Source: Mortierella alpina
Lineage: Eukaryota; Mortierellomycota; Mortierellomycetes; Mortierellales; Mortierellaceae
Direction of reading: 5' to 3'
Assembly (NCBI GenBank): GCA_029449245.1
Contig: JANATF010000006.1
Coordinates: 2,170,001 to 2,234,000 of the forward strand
DNA length: 64,000 nucleotides
Shown here: piece by piece, positions 1-12,976 of the stretch
Numbering within the stretch: the first letter of the stretch is position 1
Layout: every line of letters starts with the position of its first letter
Program-made: the position numbers and the translations under genes
The notes under the pieces: generated by a model
Seen by the model: the letters and a program-made list of their open reading frames with translations, nothing else
What the model was told of the DNA's origin: nothing
Database searches by the model: none

Positions 1-3000
1 CGACCCCCTCCAGGTTACGCCATGTCACCTCGCACTCCAACTTTTCAGCTCCTTCCCCAAAAAGTGGTCGTTCTAGAAGCGGATCGATCACGTCTCCTCG
101 GCCACCCAACCTGTCTCTGTTAGCACCACCGTCGCCCGCACTAGCCCCAACTGCAGCAGCTTCGCCCACCCCATCGTCCTCATCCTCCAGTACAGCCACT
201 TCTACCACCACGGGCCGCCGTCCTCGCAGCGGCAGTGCAGCACCAGTTCTCTCCAGCAACTCATTCCAGAAAAAGACTGCTGCCCAGGGGGACCCGGATG
301 CGGACTTGATTCGAGCACAACTCAACCTCACCCTTGACAAAGGCCCGTCTCAGAGCATCGACACTTGGGATCCGGTCATTCCAGATATCCTGGTGCATGA
401 TGAGGATGGCGACAGGGAGGCGGACGTTCACAACACCACCGACACCCACCACGATGAGGAAGAGGAAAAGATTGTCTCTGCGTACCAGATCCTAAACCTG
501 ATCATCCCCGACATCTCCGAGGCCGCCGCTGCCGCAGAGGCAGCAGAGCAGCTGGAGCTGGAGCAGCAACAGCAATTGGAAAGCGGGTCGTCGTCATCAT
601 CAGACACCACGACGCCGGCTGCCCCCCAGTCCGGAGCCTCCTCGGGACCTTCATCTGAACAGACAGCTGCCGGCAACAATAGCGGAAGCAATAACGAAAA
701 GTCGGTCAGCGACTATCTAAAGACCAATATGGCCAATGCGACGGACTACCTTGCGGTGACCTCCATCGGAATAGGTGCTGGGCTCATCCCTCACACGGCA
801 TCCGGCTCATCCACGCGACCGGGCACACCCCTGCCACCCACCTCGAGTTCGTCCTCCGCCCTCAATCTCAACGCAGGGATCGGCGCAACCCAATCAGGAT
901 CCTCAGGTACGACTCCGCCAACGACACTATCGTCGCGGTTCCGTCTGCCTTTCTCCTCTAGGGCATTCATCCCACCCTCCCGCCCGGCTTCTGTCCACCA
1001 GCCCACGCAACCAGCGGGACCAGGCCTTGCCTCTGCCTCTGCACAAACTCCGTACACGGGTTCCGCAGATGTTCTGGGCATCAACAACCCAATGCAGAGC
1101 AGCACCAATCTTGGCAACAATGGATCGGGCATCCGGTCATCGTTCTTTGACTACCGACTCACGAACCTGCTGCAGTTTGGTGGCTCGAGTATCGCTCCGA
1201 GTGTTCGGTCCTTTGACCCGACCCGCAACAATGGCGAGGATGATGAACAGTCTCGACAGGAGTTTTACGAGGTCGAGTTCAATGCGCCTTTGGATCCAGT
1301 GCGGGAAGAGGCCCGGAGAGCGGATCACACGACGTGGGGACGTGTCCGCAAGGTGCTTCGAGCAGGATTTCCAGGACGCGACTTGGACCCGAGGACGCGC
1401 AAGCCTCGGTACAAATACCCAACCAACAACATCAAGACGACAAAGTACACGCTGGTGACGTTCCTGCCTGTCAACCTTCTTTTCCAGGTAAGAAAGAAAG
1501 CTATTTTCATTCTCCCTTCCCCTTCCTCCGTTGGAAAAAGAAAAGGCCCATTGCCTCGGTAAAATTGATTATGCGCTTTTTTTTTTGGGAATGTTGAAGA
1601 TGGTTTTAAGTCGTGTGGGAGCGAAGGCCCGATGCAGGAACATATCATCGGAAGATTGTCTTTTTGTATATTTCGCACTTTGCATAACCGGTTCCCCTTG
1701 CTCTGCGCTCTTGTGCTCAATTGCGCTGTCTTGTTTACCGATCGTGTATTGAATGGATCCTTCCCCCGCTTCGATTCGCGTTTGCCATGGGTCTAACCAC
1801 TACTTTCTCTATCTCTCTATCTGTCTCACTTTTTCTCACACGAAACCTTGATGATCGTCTCTGTCCGCTGCCTCTTTTGCTCTCGCCCGGCTCTGACCGA
1901 TCGCCCTTGGCTACGCATTCTTACGTCTTGCCTTGTCATCTTGCGTTTGCGAAATTCGGTCGCGTGCATGCGTGTTGTTGTGTAACGTGAAAACAGTTCA
2001 AGCGATTCTACAACGTCTACTTCCTGTGTGCGGCTGTTTTTGTCTGTGCAGAACCCTCACTGTCTCCAGTGACAGAGATTCTGCCGTTGACCCTCGTACT
2101 GACCATCACGGCCATCAAGGATGCCCTCGAGGACTATGTAAGTCTCTTCTCCACAATTAGTCTGAAACAGCCAACTACAGCGATACAGCAGTGTACATGG
2201 CGCTTCTCAAATGTTCTATATATATAACAATATTTTTATTTTTATACGTATATAGCGCCGATACCAACAAGACAAGCGATCCAACAGTCTTGAATGCACG
2301 CTAGTCCGAGGAGGGCAATTGGTTCCGGTCAAGAGCAAGGATGTTCGACCAGGCGATGTGCTCAAGATCTGCAAAAACGACAAGATCCCAGCAGATGTGG
2401 TCATTCTTTCGACGTCCATGGATGAAGGTGCCTGTTTTGTCGAGACCTCAGAACTGGATGGTGAGACCAACCTGAAGCGTAAGGCGGCATTGACACCCAC
2501 GACGGAATTGACCACTGTGGAACAGATCACGCGGCTGACGGGAAAGATCACGACCGAGATGCCGAACGAGCGGTTATCGAGATTGGATGGACGAATCAAG
2601 CTGAGATACGATGGCACGGATCTGCGATATGAGACTATCCGGGATTCGCCACAACTACAACAAAAAAGACAACAACAGCAGCAACGACCGTTGGATGAAA
2701 AGAACTTGGTCAGAGACGACAGCTACAGCAGCCTCAAATCGATCGCGTCTACAGCAAGAGGCATTGCACCCGGGTTAACCCTCAAGGGCATCCCCGAGAA
2801 GACCAACGCTGTGATCCGACCCAAGCTGGACGAGGTCACGCCCGTGACCATGACGAATGTGGTGCTGAGAGGCTCCTGGCTCAAGAACACGGATTGGGTC
2901 TATGGTGTGGTTCTCTACGCTGGCGTGGATACCAAGATGATGCGCAACCTCAAGAACACAGGTCTCAAGTTCTCGACCATGGAGACCAAGCTGAACCGGA

Positions 3001-6000
3001 TGATTGTCGGCATCTTTGTCTTTAACGCGTTCCTGTTGGTCAGCTCCATGTGCTTCGCCTATGTGGGTCTGCGATCGACGTATTTGCGTGCACCAGCGGC
3101 CTGGTATACGACCTATGAAGGAACCGGGTACACAGAGAGCGCCACGGATGCGCGCATCTTTGTCGGACAGCTTATGAACTTTTATGTGATCTACACGTTT
3201 GTGATCCCGATTTCGGTCTTTATCTCGGTCGAGCTCTGTCGTGTGGTCCAGGCGCTCTGGATGATCTGGGACGAGGATATGAGGAGTTACAATGACGGTC
3301 CACTCAGTCAGGCGGAGCAGGAGGAACTTGCGATCGAGCAAGGAACGGACGACGCCGCCAAGCTGCAGCTGCAGCAGCAAAGAAAAAGCAAGGCAGCGTC
3401 TGAATCCTCGACCCGGATAACGATCGACAAGGATGGCGGCGACCTAGTGAAAAAGAACAAGGACAAGAAATCAAGTCGATTCTGGAAAAACGCCCGACCC
3501 AAGTTCCTGAAAAAGAAAAAGAAGGCGCCCAAGAACTGGACCCGGATGCATGTGCGCAACTCGAACTTGAATGAGGATCTTGGATCGGTCGAGTACATCT
3601 TTTCGGACAAGACGGGAACATTGACCAGGAACGTGATGAAGTTGTCGAAATGGCATATCGGTGGCAGGACCTTTCATGAGCTCCAGCAACCTGGCAGTTT
3701 AGGCCAGCGGATGCGGGATCCCTCCATCAGTGATGAGGAGTACGACCTGCTGATGGCGTTCTGTCGCAACATTGCGGTCTGCCATGCGGTCTTGCCCTGC
3801 GAGGACAGCAACACGGGTGAGCTGTTGTATGAGGCCCAGTCACCGGATGAGTCGGCTCTGCTCGAGGCTCTGAGGGACAACGGCGTGGTGCTGAAGGCCA
3901 AGACCAAGGACTCGGTGACGGTCGAGATCTTTGGGCTCATTACCGAGACGTACAAGGTTCTCAAGGTGCTCGAGTTCACATCGGACCGCAAGTGCATGTC
4001 GGTGATCATTGACACCCCACAAGGGATCCAACTGTTCTGCAAAGGAGCCGACAATGTGATCCTGGCAAGAGCGGACAGCGGTGAAAACGACGCGCTGTTA
4101 ATGCGGCAATTGGATTCGACGGTTCGACGGTTCTCGATTGCAGGACTGCGGACGCTGATGTTGGCATGGAGACCCCTCAGTCCTGAAGAGTACCGGATCT
4201 TTGATGAAAAGTACACCAAGGCCGAGTGCCACATAGGAGATGGTGAGGATGGATCCGAGGACCGAGAGGAATTGATCCGGGTCGCATGTGAGACGATTGA
4301 AGGTCGACTACGGTTGCTGGGATGTACCGCGATTGAGGACCGACTTCAGGACCAGGTGCCAGAGACGATTGCATACCTGATGGAGGCAGACATCAAGATC
4401 TGGCTGCTGACGGGCGACAAGCAGGAGACGGCGATCAACATTGGTATTTCGTCAAGGTTGATCTCGCCCGCTATGAAGATTCTTGTGCTGAATGTGAAGG
4501 TGGAGCGCGACTGTCGACTAGTGCTGGAGTACTTTGTGGAGAAGATCAAGGAACGCGAGCGGGACGAGGAGCGATTCTGGCAAGAGTATCATCAACACTC
4601 GTCCAAGGCTGGGATCGAGCTACCAGAGAAGGATCGGTATGCGCTTGTGGTCAATGGCGAGAGTTTGGCGTTTGTGCTCGGGAATGAGATCTTTGAGGAT
4701 ATGTTCCTTCGCATCGGAACCAACTGCCACTCGGTAAGTGCTGCGGCCATTTGCAAAATGTGGACGATCAGGGCAAAAACAATGTGTATCGTGTCTGAGA
4801 CCCCCCCCCCCCCCTTTTTTTTAATGTCTCTCATGTAATAGGTTATTTGCTGTCGAGTGACACCTCTGCAAAAAGCCTTGGTGGTGAAGCTGGTGCGGAA
4901 GAAGTTGCACAAGGTCACACTTGCGATCGGTGATGGAGCCAACGACATCTCGATGATCCAGGCTGCCCACGTAGGAGTTGGTATCGAGGGTATGGAGGGA
5001 GCACAAGCAGCACGGTCCTCAGACTTTAGTTTCAAGCAGTTCAAGAACCTGAAGCGGCTGTTGACGATCCATGGACGGTACTCGTACCTGCGAATGAGCA
5101 AGATCATCTTTTTCTCGTTCTACAAGTCGATCTGTCTGATCACGGTCCAGTTCTGGTTTGGGTTCATGAACGGATGGTCTGGCGGAGCGCTCTACGACGA
5201 GTACTTTTTGACGCTGTGGAACATGGTCTTTACGGCTTTGCTTCCCATTGCGACTGCTTGCTTTGAGAAGGATGTAGAGGAGGAGAGCATTGGACAGTAC
5301 CCAAAGCTGTACAAGGCTGTCAAGGATGGACTCTACTGGAACACCTTGACGATGGCTGGATGGGGCATTGCGTCGTTCTGGCACTCTGGAGGTAAGCCTG
5401 CTCTTCTGCTTGGTTTTGCACTACTGCCCACCTCTCTATGTATATACTCATCGTTGTTTAATTCCATATATATTTTTCTTTTGATAGCCCTGTTTGGAAG
5501 TATCTATGGATCGCTTTCGCACGGCGTTGTCAACGGCGCCTCGGAGGTGATGGACGTGTCGATGGTCGGCTTTTATGCCGGTGCGCTGGTGCTCATCACG
5601 GTGACGCTCAAGATGTTGCTCATGATATCGCACTGGACCATGCCTATCTTTACAGCGCTGGCCATCAGCATGATTGGATACCTGGTGGTGTTTGTAGGAC
5701 TGGAGCTTTTGGGCATGCTTGAAGAAGGCGTGTTCACGAGTCTGCACACCATGCCGCTTTACTACCTGGGCTTGCTTGTGATCCCGATCGGATGTCTCTT
5801 GCCGGATTACACGATCGCGTACTGCATGCGGCAGTACTTTCCCTCGGATGCGCAGATCATCCAGGAGGATCAGCGTCTCGCCCGGATCAAGCAGAAGGAG
5901 GCTGCCGGAGGGGCTGCTGCGAACAAGGGCAAAAAGGGCAAGAATATCCAGGGCGATGATATGGATGATCAAGAGGCCATGATGGAGATGGATTCACGTT

Positions 6001-6167
6001 TAGATCGCCGTGAGAGGTTCGAGGACGAGCACGACAGCGACAATGACAGTGACAACGACCAAGATGAAGATGAGGAAGGTCATGAGGAGGATGAAGACGG
6101 CGAGGACGAGGACGACGAGAAGGTGCAGGATGAAAAGAAGCAGGAGCTCCCCGAAGGCAAGGTCTAG
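1..6167 (+). CDS. P4-type ATPase (phospholipid flippase), 5' end outside window
   Basis: Exons 3-1487 (open to the window edge, so the start lies upstream), 1997-2137, 2256-4733, 4842-5391 and 5488-6167; 1777 residues lie inside the window. P4-ATPases use ATP to flip phospholipids to the cytosolic leaflet. Visible family marks: SPVTEILPL and the ALEDY helix (exon 2), the P4-type actuator motif DGETNLK, the phosphorylation site SDKTGTLTRN near window residue 993, LLTGDKQETAINIG, and the hinge motif GDGANDISMIQ near residue 1398, followed by hydrophobic membrane segments. Odd points are a Ser/Pro/Thr/Gln-rich N-terminal extension of more than 400 residues, a basic Lys-rich insert just before the DKTGT loop, and a very acidic Asp/Glu tail. 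The intron before exon 4 carries a C-run followed by a T-run. Substrate and DNF/DRS2 subclass cannot be fixed by eye. Confidence 0.95.
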
Positions 6168-6357
6168 AAGACCCTCGCGCGGGAATTCCTTTCTAAAAAA
6201 AACAGCCCTACACCCCCCACCCCCACCCCCCTGGAGCCCACGAGCTCCGTTGTACCATAAATCACCCAACATCAGTTCTGAAGAATAAAGTTCTTTTCTT
6301 TTACTCTGTATATTTGTTCTTTCAATACAGCTCTTTTGCAAGATCTTGTTGTTGTTT

Positions 6358-7671
6358 TCAATACTGGTTCTCAAACTCCTTGAGGAACGCGATCAAGACA
6401 TCCACACCTTCTTCCGTCATGGCGTTATAAATCGACGCGCGAATGCCACCGACGGAACGATGACCTGCCAATTGCAACAAGCCCTTTGCCTCTGCCTGAG
6501 CCACAAACGCAGCCTCCATCTTTTCGTCCTCGGCTTTGTTTGGCACAGCCGCAGGGTCGTCCTTGCGTGCAGCGGATATCCTGAACGGCACGTTCATCTT
6601 TGAGCGTGCCGCCTGATCCGTCACCACCACACGACAGAACCTCGATTCCTCCAGGGCCCGGTACAACTTTCTCGCCTTCCTGTCGTTCCTGGCAGCAGCC
6701 GCCTCCACGCCGACGAGCTCCCGATCGAAATACGCACCATCCTGAACCTTTTGCGCCTTGGGATCCAGCAACCAGTCAAAGACCAAGGACGCCATGTAAA
6801 TCGCAAACATTGGCGGCGTGTTATACAACGAGTTGTTCTTGACCATGGTCTTGTAATCGAGCATCAACGGCACGGGCAAGACCCCATCATGAGCCTCCGA
6901 GGTGTGCAACAGATCCTCGCGCACAATCACGACCGACACTCCCGCAGGCCCAATGTTCTTTTGGGCACCCGCATAGATCACACCGAACTTCGAGACGTCC
7001 ACGGGGCGGGAGAGGATGTTGGAGGACATGTCACAGACCAAGGGCACGGTCGGGTCATGCATCGACGGCACAAAGGGGAACTCGACTCCATTGACCGTTT
7101 CATTGTCGCAGTAGTAAAGGTACGCGGGTGTGCGACCCTTCTCCCGGTCCTCCCGACGCAAGGCTCCCTCGGGGTCAGAGGTGAGCCAGGTCGATTCCTC
7201 GGGGATGCCCTTGTATGCTCCCAGTTGCTTTTTGGCATCACAGACCACGCGGACGTTGGCTCCTAGACGCTTGGCTTCCTCGGCGGCTTTGGCGGACCAG
7301 GATCCTGTGACGATGTAATCGACGGGGATATTCTTCCAAGTCTCCTGATCGGCATTCTGACGGTGCTGGTCCTTGTTCTGTTGGTGTCTCCAAGCGATCA
7401 GGTTATAGACGACAGCTGCAAACTGGGTGTGTCCACCACCTTGCATGAAGATGATCTTGTAGTTCTGGGGGATGTTGAGGAGCGTACGGAGTTGCTTTTG
7501 GGCCTTGTTGTTGAGGTCCTCGTAGGCCTCGGAACGGTGCGAGAGTTCCATGAGAGAGACGCCCGTGTCGCTGTAGTTGAGGAACTCGGCCTGGGCTCGC
7601 TCCAGAACGGGACGGGGGATCATGGCGGGGCCAGCGCCAAAGTTCCACTTGTGGGCTGCTGCGGTCGTCAT
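6358..7671 (-). CDS. SER1: phosphoserine aminotransferase
   Basis: Single exon, 437 residues. A PLP enzyme that converts 3-phosphohydroxypyruvate and glutamate to phosphoserine (serine synthesis, cytosol). The start at 7671 is chosen because the family N-terminus WNFGAGPAMIP follows within ten residues. The reading frame stays open upstream to 7845, but only through a low-complexity Phe/Ser stretch encoded by a purine tract, so I reject the longer start. Motifs: MQGGGHTQF, the PLP-lysine region GAQKNIGPAGV, and the C-terminal GHRSVGGIRASIYNAM. Length fits fungal SerC-family enzymes, perhaps slightly long. It is convergent with the flippase gene (190 bp between stops). Upstream lies a GA-rich tract and an A20 run, typical of a nucleosome-poor fungal promoter. 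Confidence 0.95.
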   Translation of the reverse strand: MTTAAAHKWNFGAGPAMIPRPVLERAQAEFLNYSDTGVSLMELSHRSEAYEDLNNKAQKQLRTLLNIPQNYKIIFMQGGGHTQFAAVVYNLIAWRHQQNKDQHRQNADQETWKNIPVDYIVTGSWSAKAAEEAKRLGANVRVVCDAKKQLGAYKGIPEESTWLTSDPEGALRREDREKGRTPAYLYYCDNETVNGVEFPFVPSMHDPTVPLVCDMSSNILSRPVDVSKFGVIYAGAQKNIGPAGVSVVIVREDLLHTSEAHDGVLPVPLMLDYKTMVKNNSLYNTPPMFAIYMASLVFDWLLDPKAQKVQDGAYFDRELVGVEAAAARNDRKARKLYRALEESRFCRVVVTDQAARSKMNVPFRISAARKDDPAAVPNKAEDEKMEAAFVAQAEAKGLLQLAGHRSVGGIRASIYNAMTEEGVDVLIAFLKEFENQY

Positions 7672-8212
7672 TCTGATCTTGAAGGACTGAGGTTGGGGGG
7701 GACGAGAAGAGGGGGATGAGGGAGAGAGGAATGAGGAATGAGGAAATGAGGATGGGATGTGTGAGAAAAAAGAAAAGATTAAAAAAAAAAAAAAAAAAAA
7801 GGAGGGATGAAAAAAAACAAGGTTGATATTTTGTGTTGTCGCCACAGGGTGAGATAAGGCAGGCTGGATGATTCATCGTTACAGATCGCGCAAAAGGAAT
7901 ATTGCGGGGTATTTGGCGGATCTCCATCCTCATAAGGTTAATCGGTTGCTGCTCTGTCATCGCGGCCATAGAGCCATACAGCCACTGAACCATGGATGGC
8001 ACTGCGCACCCGCAATGGCCTGCCCCCTGTGCATAGATGCATCATCGCCACAACATGACTCTTCTTGGTTCCTCACATAACAAAACAAAGGGACGCTGAA
8101 ATGTATTATTACCATGGTGGTTGTCGAGAGACAGACTTAAGAGAGAGAATACACCACATGTATGTACTTGGCACTCGCGATAATGAACCGCTTGCTTGGT
8201 GCGCGGCGTTGG
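7672..8212. promoter_or_regulatory. SER1 upstream region with GA tract and A20 run; end of PWWP gene
   Basis: About 540 bp without a gene. It holds the presumed SER1 promoter: a purine-rich stretch on the plus strand around 7682-7760 and an uninterrupted run of 20 A at 7781-7800. The distal part should hold the 3' UTR of the PWWP gene. I see no RNA gene or further ORF worth calling. Confidence 0.5.
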
Positions 8213-11200
8213 TCATCGCTGGCGTCGCTTGGCCCGCGTCGTAATAGGCCCTCCACCGTCTTCAGAGACCGCTGCCAGCGCCGCTGCCTCTACCTCCGCT
8301 GCCATGGCCGCGGACACCGACGTTGCCGCGGGTGAACTGGACGCCGCTGCTGAATGGCTTCGCTTTTTGGACCCCTTGGGTCCTGCGCCCTTGCTGGCAT
8401 TGCTGCTGCTCTGTGCTTGTCGACTCGGTCGTGTTACTGCTGCCGCAACGGCTGCTGCTGCGGCCGTCGCCGCTGATCGCCTCGTTGTTGTAGCGATATT
8501 GGATGTCAGAATCGCCGAGGACGGTGTTGAACCCTGATACATGGTCGATGAGGCTGGGGTGGAGGCCGATCGAGTCTTTGCATCGCCTCCATTCCCTTCT
8601 GTCGCTAATGCGGCCGCTGCTGCTGTTGCTTCTGCCTTTGCTTTGGCTGCCGCCTCTGCTTTTGCAGCCTCTGCCCTGGCCTCCGCTTTTGAATACCCCT
8701 TGTGGGTTCCATTGCTCTGAGTATTCTCTTTGTTACCGTTACTGCCGTCCGACGACTGTGAGTTATTGCGCAATGGCGCTGGTGATGAGCGGCCACGATG
8801 GTTCGGCTTCTCCTCCAAATGCTGTTGATTGTGATGATGGTGTTGGTGTTGGTGGTGTCGGTGATGATGAGGATGGTATTGAGGCGATGACCGTGTCGCA
8901 CGCCGGCCCTTGGGCAAATACTCTGAGCTCTTCAGGATGTCCTTTAGCCGTCGGTGCTCCTGCCTCAGCCTCTGGAGGTGATCCATACAGTTCTCATAGA
9001 ACGCCTCGCGCTCCTTCGATCCAATCGCCAATGTAGGCAAAACATGTTCAAAATTGCGACTCATCTCCTGTCGCTCCCGCTCCAGTGACTGCAGTAAGCC
9101 GTTGTTCATCGCCGAAGCTACATTGTCCTCAGTCGCTTGTTCGGACTCTGGACCAGAAGACGAGGACGGTGACGACGACGCCGAGGCTGCGGCTGCGACC
9201 GAAATAAGGGATAGTGACGGTGGTATAGATGGGGTGCCTTGTCCCTGCTCCTCTTCTTGGCTCGAGCGCTTGGTCTCTGTTGACTTTGAAGGTCCAGTTG
9301 GCTCGGGTACATCCACATCCATCGCCGTCGCCTCGGCAATTGTTTTGTTCTCGGCCTCCTCAGTCTCCATTTTCAGATCCGACTCTGCCTCCACTGCCAT
9401 CACAGCATCGGTCTCCTTCTCGCCTTTGACCTCCTGATCACCCTCCGTCTCATTCACGGCGGTGTCGGTCTTCTCAGGGCCCAAGACTGAAGAATCGGGT
9501 CCCGGTAGCGAACTTGCACTCTTGGGTGCTGATCTCTGCCTAGTCATGCGCGTCATGGCATGCCCCGCACGTTCCGCATTTTCGACCGCTGGCTCGTAGG
9601 TATCGTCACTAACACTTCCTGACCTTTTGTCTGTCGCCTTGCGAGATGAGTGTCGAGTCGATCGCGGTGACACAGTGGGCTCTGCAGATCCCTCTCTGGA
9701 CGACCGACCCGAAATGGGCCTCGCCTCAGTCACACCGTTTTGGGAATCCGTCAACATGGGTATTTCCATTATCGTTTTTTTCCGCTTCTTGGGGGACTCG
9801 GTATTAGGCGCTGCTGCTGCTGTTGTTGAAATAGAAGGGGACGAGGATGATGGTGTTGGTTGCGGTGAAGATGTCGTGGGTGCTGTTACCGCTGCTACTG
9901 CACCATTGCTGTTGTTATGGCCAGAGGTGGAGGATGCCGATGAAGACGACACCTCACTCGTGTTTCTCGAACGCCTTGTAGTTTCCTTGCTGGCCGGTGT
10001 CGGCGCAGCTGCAGTATTTCCCTTGCCTTCGTTGTCTCTGCTCCCGCGGCGGGACCGCCGGCCTGTTACTGAGGCGACAGCTGGACTGCCCTTTGTGACC
10101 TCGCTTCTCGCCTTGGACGAGCGGAGACCGAACTCTGTTTCGTCCGCGGGCTCCGTCGTCAGATCGTGGAGGCTGACCGGCGAAGGCAGCAGGGTCGATG
10201 CCGATTGCGCTGGAGCAGATGACGCCACACTGGCCAGAGACCGCTGGAGCCCGTTCTTAAGCAGTTGGTGTCCAGACTGCCGTGCAGTCGTGCTACCCAC
10301 TGCTGTTGATGCTGCTACTGCTCCAGATGACGAGGCGGGTTGCTCCCCTGCCCCCTCAAAAGCCGTGGACTTTGGGGTGGCCGCCGATGCTGCTGACTGC
10401 GCTCCATTGACTTTGCTGGAGCTCGAGTCATGGATGTCGTTCTCCGTGTCGGTGTCGTGCTTCGTAGATGTGGCCGGTGAAGACGACGCGGACGAGAAAA
10501 TGCCGATGTGGGGCTGCTGCTGGATCGCGAGTTCTGCAAAGTCCTTGTCTGAAACCAGGGGTAGGTTAATGGCCTTGTGCTTGTGTGAGTCAAGGCTCAG
10601 CTCCTGCTCCTGTGCGGTGCCCCAGCGGTGCCATGAGAACTTGCGTTTGACCTTGCCGGACTCCAGATAGGCCATTGCATTGACGACGCCTCCGTTCTTG
10701 AGAAACTTTTGGCCGGCGGCGAGTTCAAACTCCAGAAACGGGATGGTGGTCGGCACAAAGGGCTGCAGATCCGTAAAGGGCACGACCGAGTATTTGTTGT
10801 CCTCGAAATACTTGACAAGACACTCGCCAGGATTCAGGGCCGTGCAGTCCATGGACGAATCAATCTCGGGCACTGGCACGATCTGCATGGGAATAAGAGC
10901 GCCGATACATGCACAAGTACCCACGATCGTACCGAGGCGCATGGTGGATGCAATTGGAGAGCATTAAAGTGAGGCGAGGGGAGAGATATGAAAGATGGGT
11001 AAGCGAAGTAAGCGAAGACGCACATGTCATTGATGAACAGAACCGTCTTGATAAGCAAGGACGAGGCGGGGCCTCAAGACCTCTCACAGTGTGCAATGTC
11101 CATCACGCTAGGGTCATTACCATGGCCGGCCACCAGTAGCTCTCCTTGTCATCTAGAATCCACACACAAGCACGGGCAAAGGCAACAAGCAATCTGAATC

Positions 11201-11474
11201 AGTCCAATGGAACTAACAAGGCATTACCCTTTTTTTTTCTTCCCGTGGGCAAAACTCATTCCGCGAACTGTGGGCCAACCCTGACTGGAGTTGAGTTGCA
11301 ATAAACGCAAAAAAAAACACACACACACACACACAAGCGACAAGAGGAAAGAAAAGACTCATTACCGAGCGGATCCACAAAGACGACATCTCGGCCCCTA
11401 AACACTGGGCCAGGTCTCGAACTTGCGGCGGTAGTCCCGGTGCCGTTCTTTCGATTCGAGGCGGCTCTTGTCAT
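8213..11474 (-). CDS. PWWP-domain chromatin protein
   Basis: Three exons read right to left: 11366-11474, 11121-11152 (32 nt) and 8213-10882; 936 residues. The PWWP domain (about residues 26-90) is assembled across all three exons. RDVVFVDPL is in exon 1, the signature ESYWWPAM is in the 32-nt exon, and IVPVPEID through VKYFEDNKYSVVPFTDLQPF is in exon 3. PWWP domains bind methylated histone H3 tails and DNA, so a nuclear chromatin role is likely (family knowledge). The remaining roughly 800 residues are Ser/Thr/Ala-rich and disordered, with basic patches such as KKRKKT and RRSRR. A short charged helix with RLRQEHRRLKDIL lies near the C-terminus, followed by a His-rich patch. A (CA)n run at about 11318-11334 lies in intron 1. 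No catalytic domain is visible. Confidence 0.85.
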
Positions 11475-12709
11475 GTTGGATAATCCTCTTGGACGGCAGA
11501 GTGCTGTGGTCGATATGGTTGGTGCTTTCTGTTTCGTGTTTTCCTTCCGTGGGAGAAGAGGGTGTTTGGGGAGGGCAAGACCGTCGGTCGCAATGTTGGC
11601 TTTATCTTTGCCGCTCCTGGATGGGGTGGGGAGGCGCTTTTGTTAAGGAACTGCTGCTGTCAGTGGCGATGCAAGGTGGTTCATGGGCCCTGCTTGCACG
11701 TATCGGGTTCCCTAAACAGCTGTGGATGGATCAGGAGTCGACGTTTAGTGCGAGAGCGAGAGCCGTGTGGCACGCAAAGAAGAGTGGCTATCGTCTTTCC
11801 CTTCTGCCCCCTCCTCCTCCCCTCCTGGACGGTGGATCGTTTTTGCCTAAACACCAGAGACCAGAGGAGAGCCATCGCTGTGGCATGGGCCTCTCTCTCT
11901 TTTGTCCTCGCTCCCCTCTCTCTTTTCCCTCAGTTCGTGCTGCACCGCGGCAGGTCCAACCTCTGATCGGATCCTTGTGGAACTTGACTCTGAGCGCAAG
12001 TCCCACGGCACAGAACGCATGCCACAGACAAACCGCATTGGCTGCAGGCTTGAGAATATGTGCGCAATGGTCTGAGCAAGACAGCACCCAACGTCGAAGG
12101 GAAGGTGGGCCAGCTTCTATCTGCTCCAGCCCGGTTGCGATACAAGGCCATGCTGGGAAGACAAAGGCTACCCTGTCACTGTCGTAAGAATACAGGCTTC
12201 GTGGGTTGTGGACCTCGCGAACCCGCAAGGTGGGCGATACAACCCTCTGTTGGCCGATTTATGTCGCAAGAGTCCCTACACAGTAGCAAGCCGGCTTAAA
12301 CGCCCACGGGCCACCGCAGGTTGCCATGTCGCTTCTTTGGCAGGTTCTTTGGAGCCTCATGAGAAAGGAAGGATGAGACTCCTGTGCAACTTACACTTTC
12401 TGTTTTGCAGTGGTGTCCGAGTGGTGGTGGAGGGGCTGGGTAGGAGGACGGTGGTGAATTGCCTTGTATCCTCAGTCGGGAGAGTGCTCTGTTGTCGAAT
12501 GAATGGGTCGAGGTTGGTCAGGCAGGCAGGCAGTGCGGAATGGGCAGAAGAGAGAAAAGGAAAAGGGAAAAAGAGAGAAAAGGAACCGAAGTGGAAAAAA
12601 TATTTAAGTGCTTTGGAATGGCACAGTGTGCGCTTTTTTCTTTTTGTGCCTTCGTCCTGTCGTCCTGTCTTCTTGTCTTCCTGCACCCCCCTTTCCGTCC
12701 CACAAGACA

Positions 12710-12801
12710 CGCACACACACACACACACAGAGAGAGAGAGAAAGAGAAGAGAGAGAGAGAGAGAGAGGATGATCTCTCTCTTTCTCTTTCTCTCCTCTCT
12801 C
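12710..12801. repeat. (CA)n-(GA)n-(CT)n compound microsatellite, inverted-repeat arrangement
   Basis: A CA run (12710-12729) passes directly into a GA run (12729-12768). After the short spacer GGATGAT a CT-rich run (to 12801) follows. The GA and CT arms are complementary, so one strand could fold into an imperfect hairpin, and the pure purine arm is also triplex-prone. Confidence 0.85.
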
Positions 12802-12976
12802 GCACCCTCTTCCTCTCTGCACGCGCTAAGGATGTCCCACTGTGCTCGGTCGAGTCTGTGCAGGATTGTACACTTTTGCACCCCTATACAGGCCGATCGG
12901 TGATGAGTTGTTTCCAACCGACATATCTACACAAGTCCCGCTCCTCGGGAGTACTCGTTCTTCCGCTGCTCCTGGC

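Noticed and set aside
7672-7845. N-terminal extension of the phosphoserine aminotransferase
   Set aside because: Encodes a Phe/Ser homopolymer from the A/GA tract; the family N-terminus starts at 7671.
9627-10670. 347-residue open frame on the plus strand opposite the PWWP gene
   Set aside because: It is the antisense of a Ser/Ala/Thr-rich disordered region; codon bias leaves the opposite frame open. No domain or splice context.
12208-12917. Overlapping frames of about 190-230 residues on both strands
   Set aside because: They run through GA/CT/CA microsatellites and have no recognisable domain.
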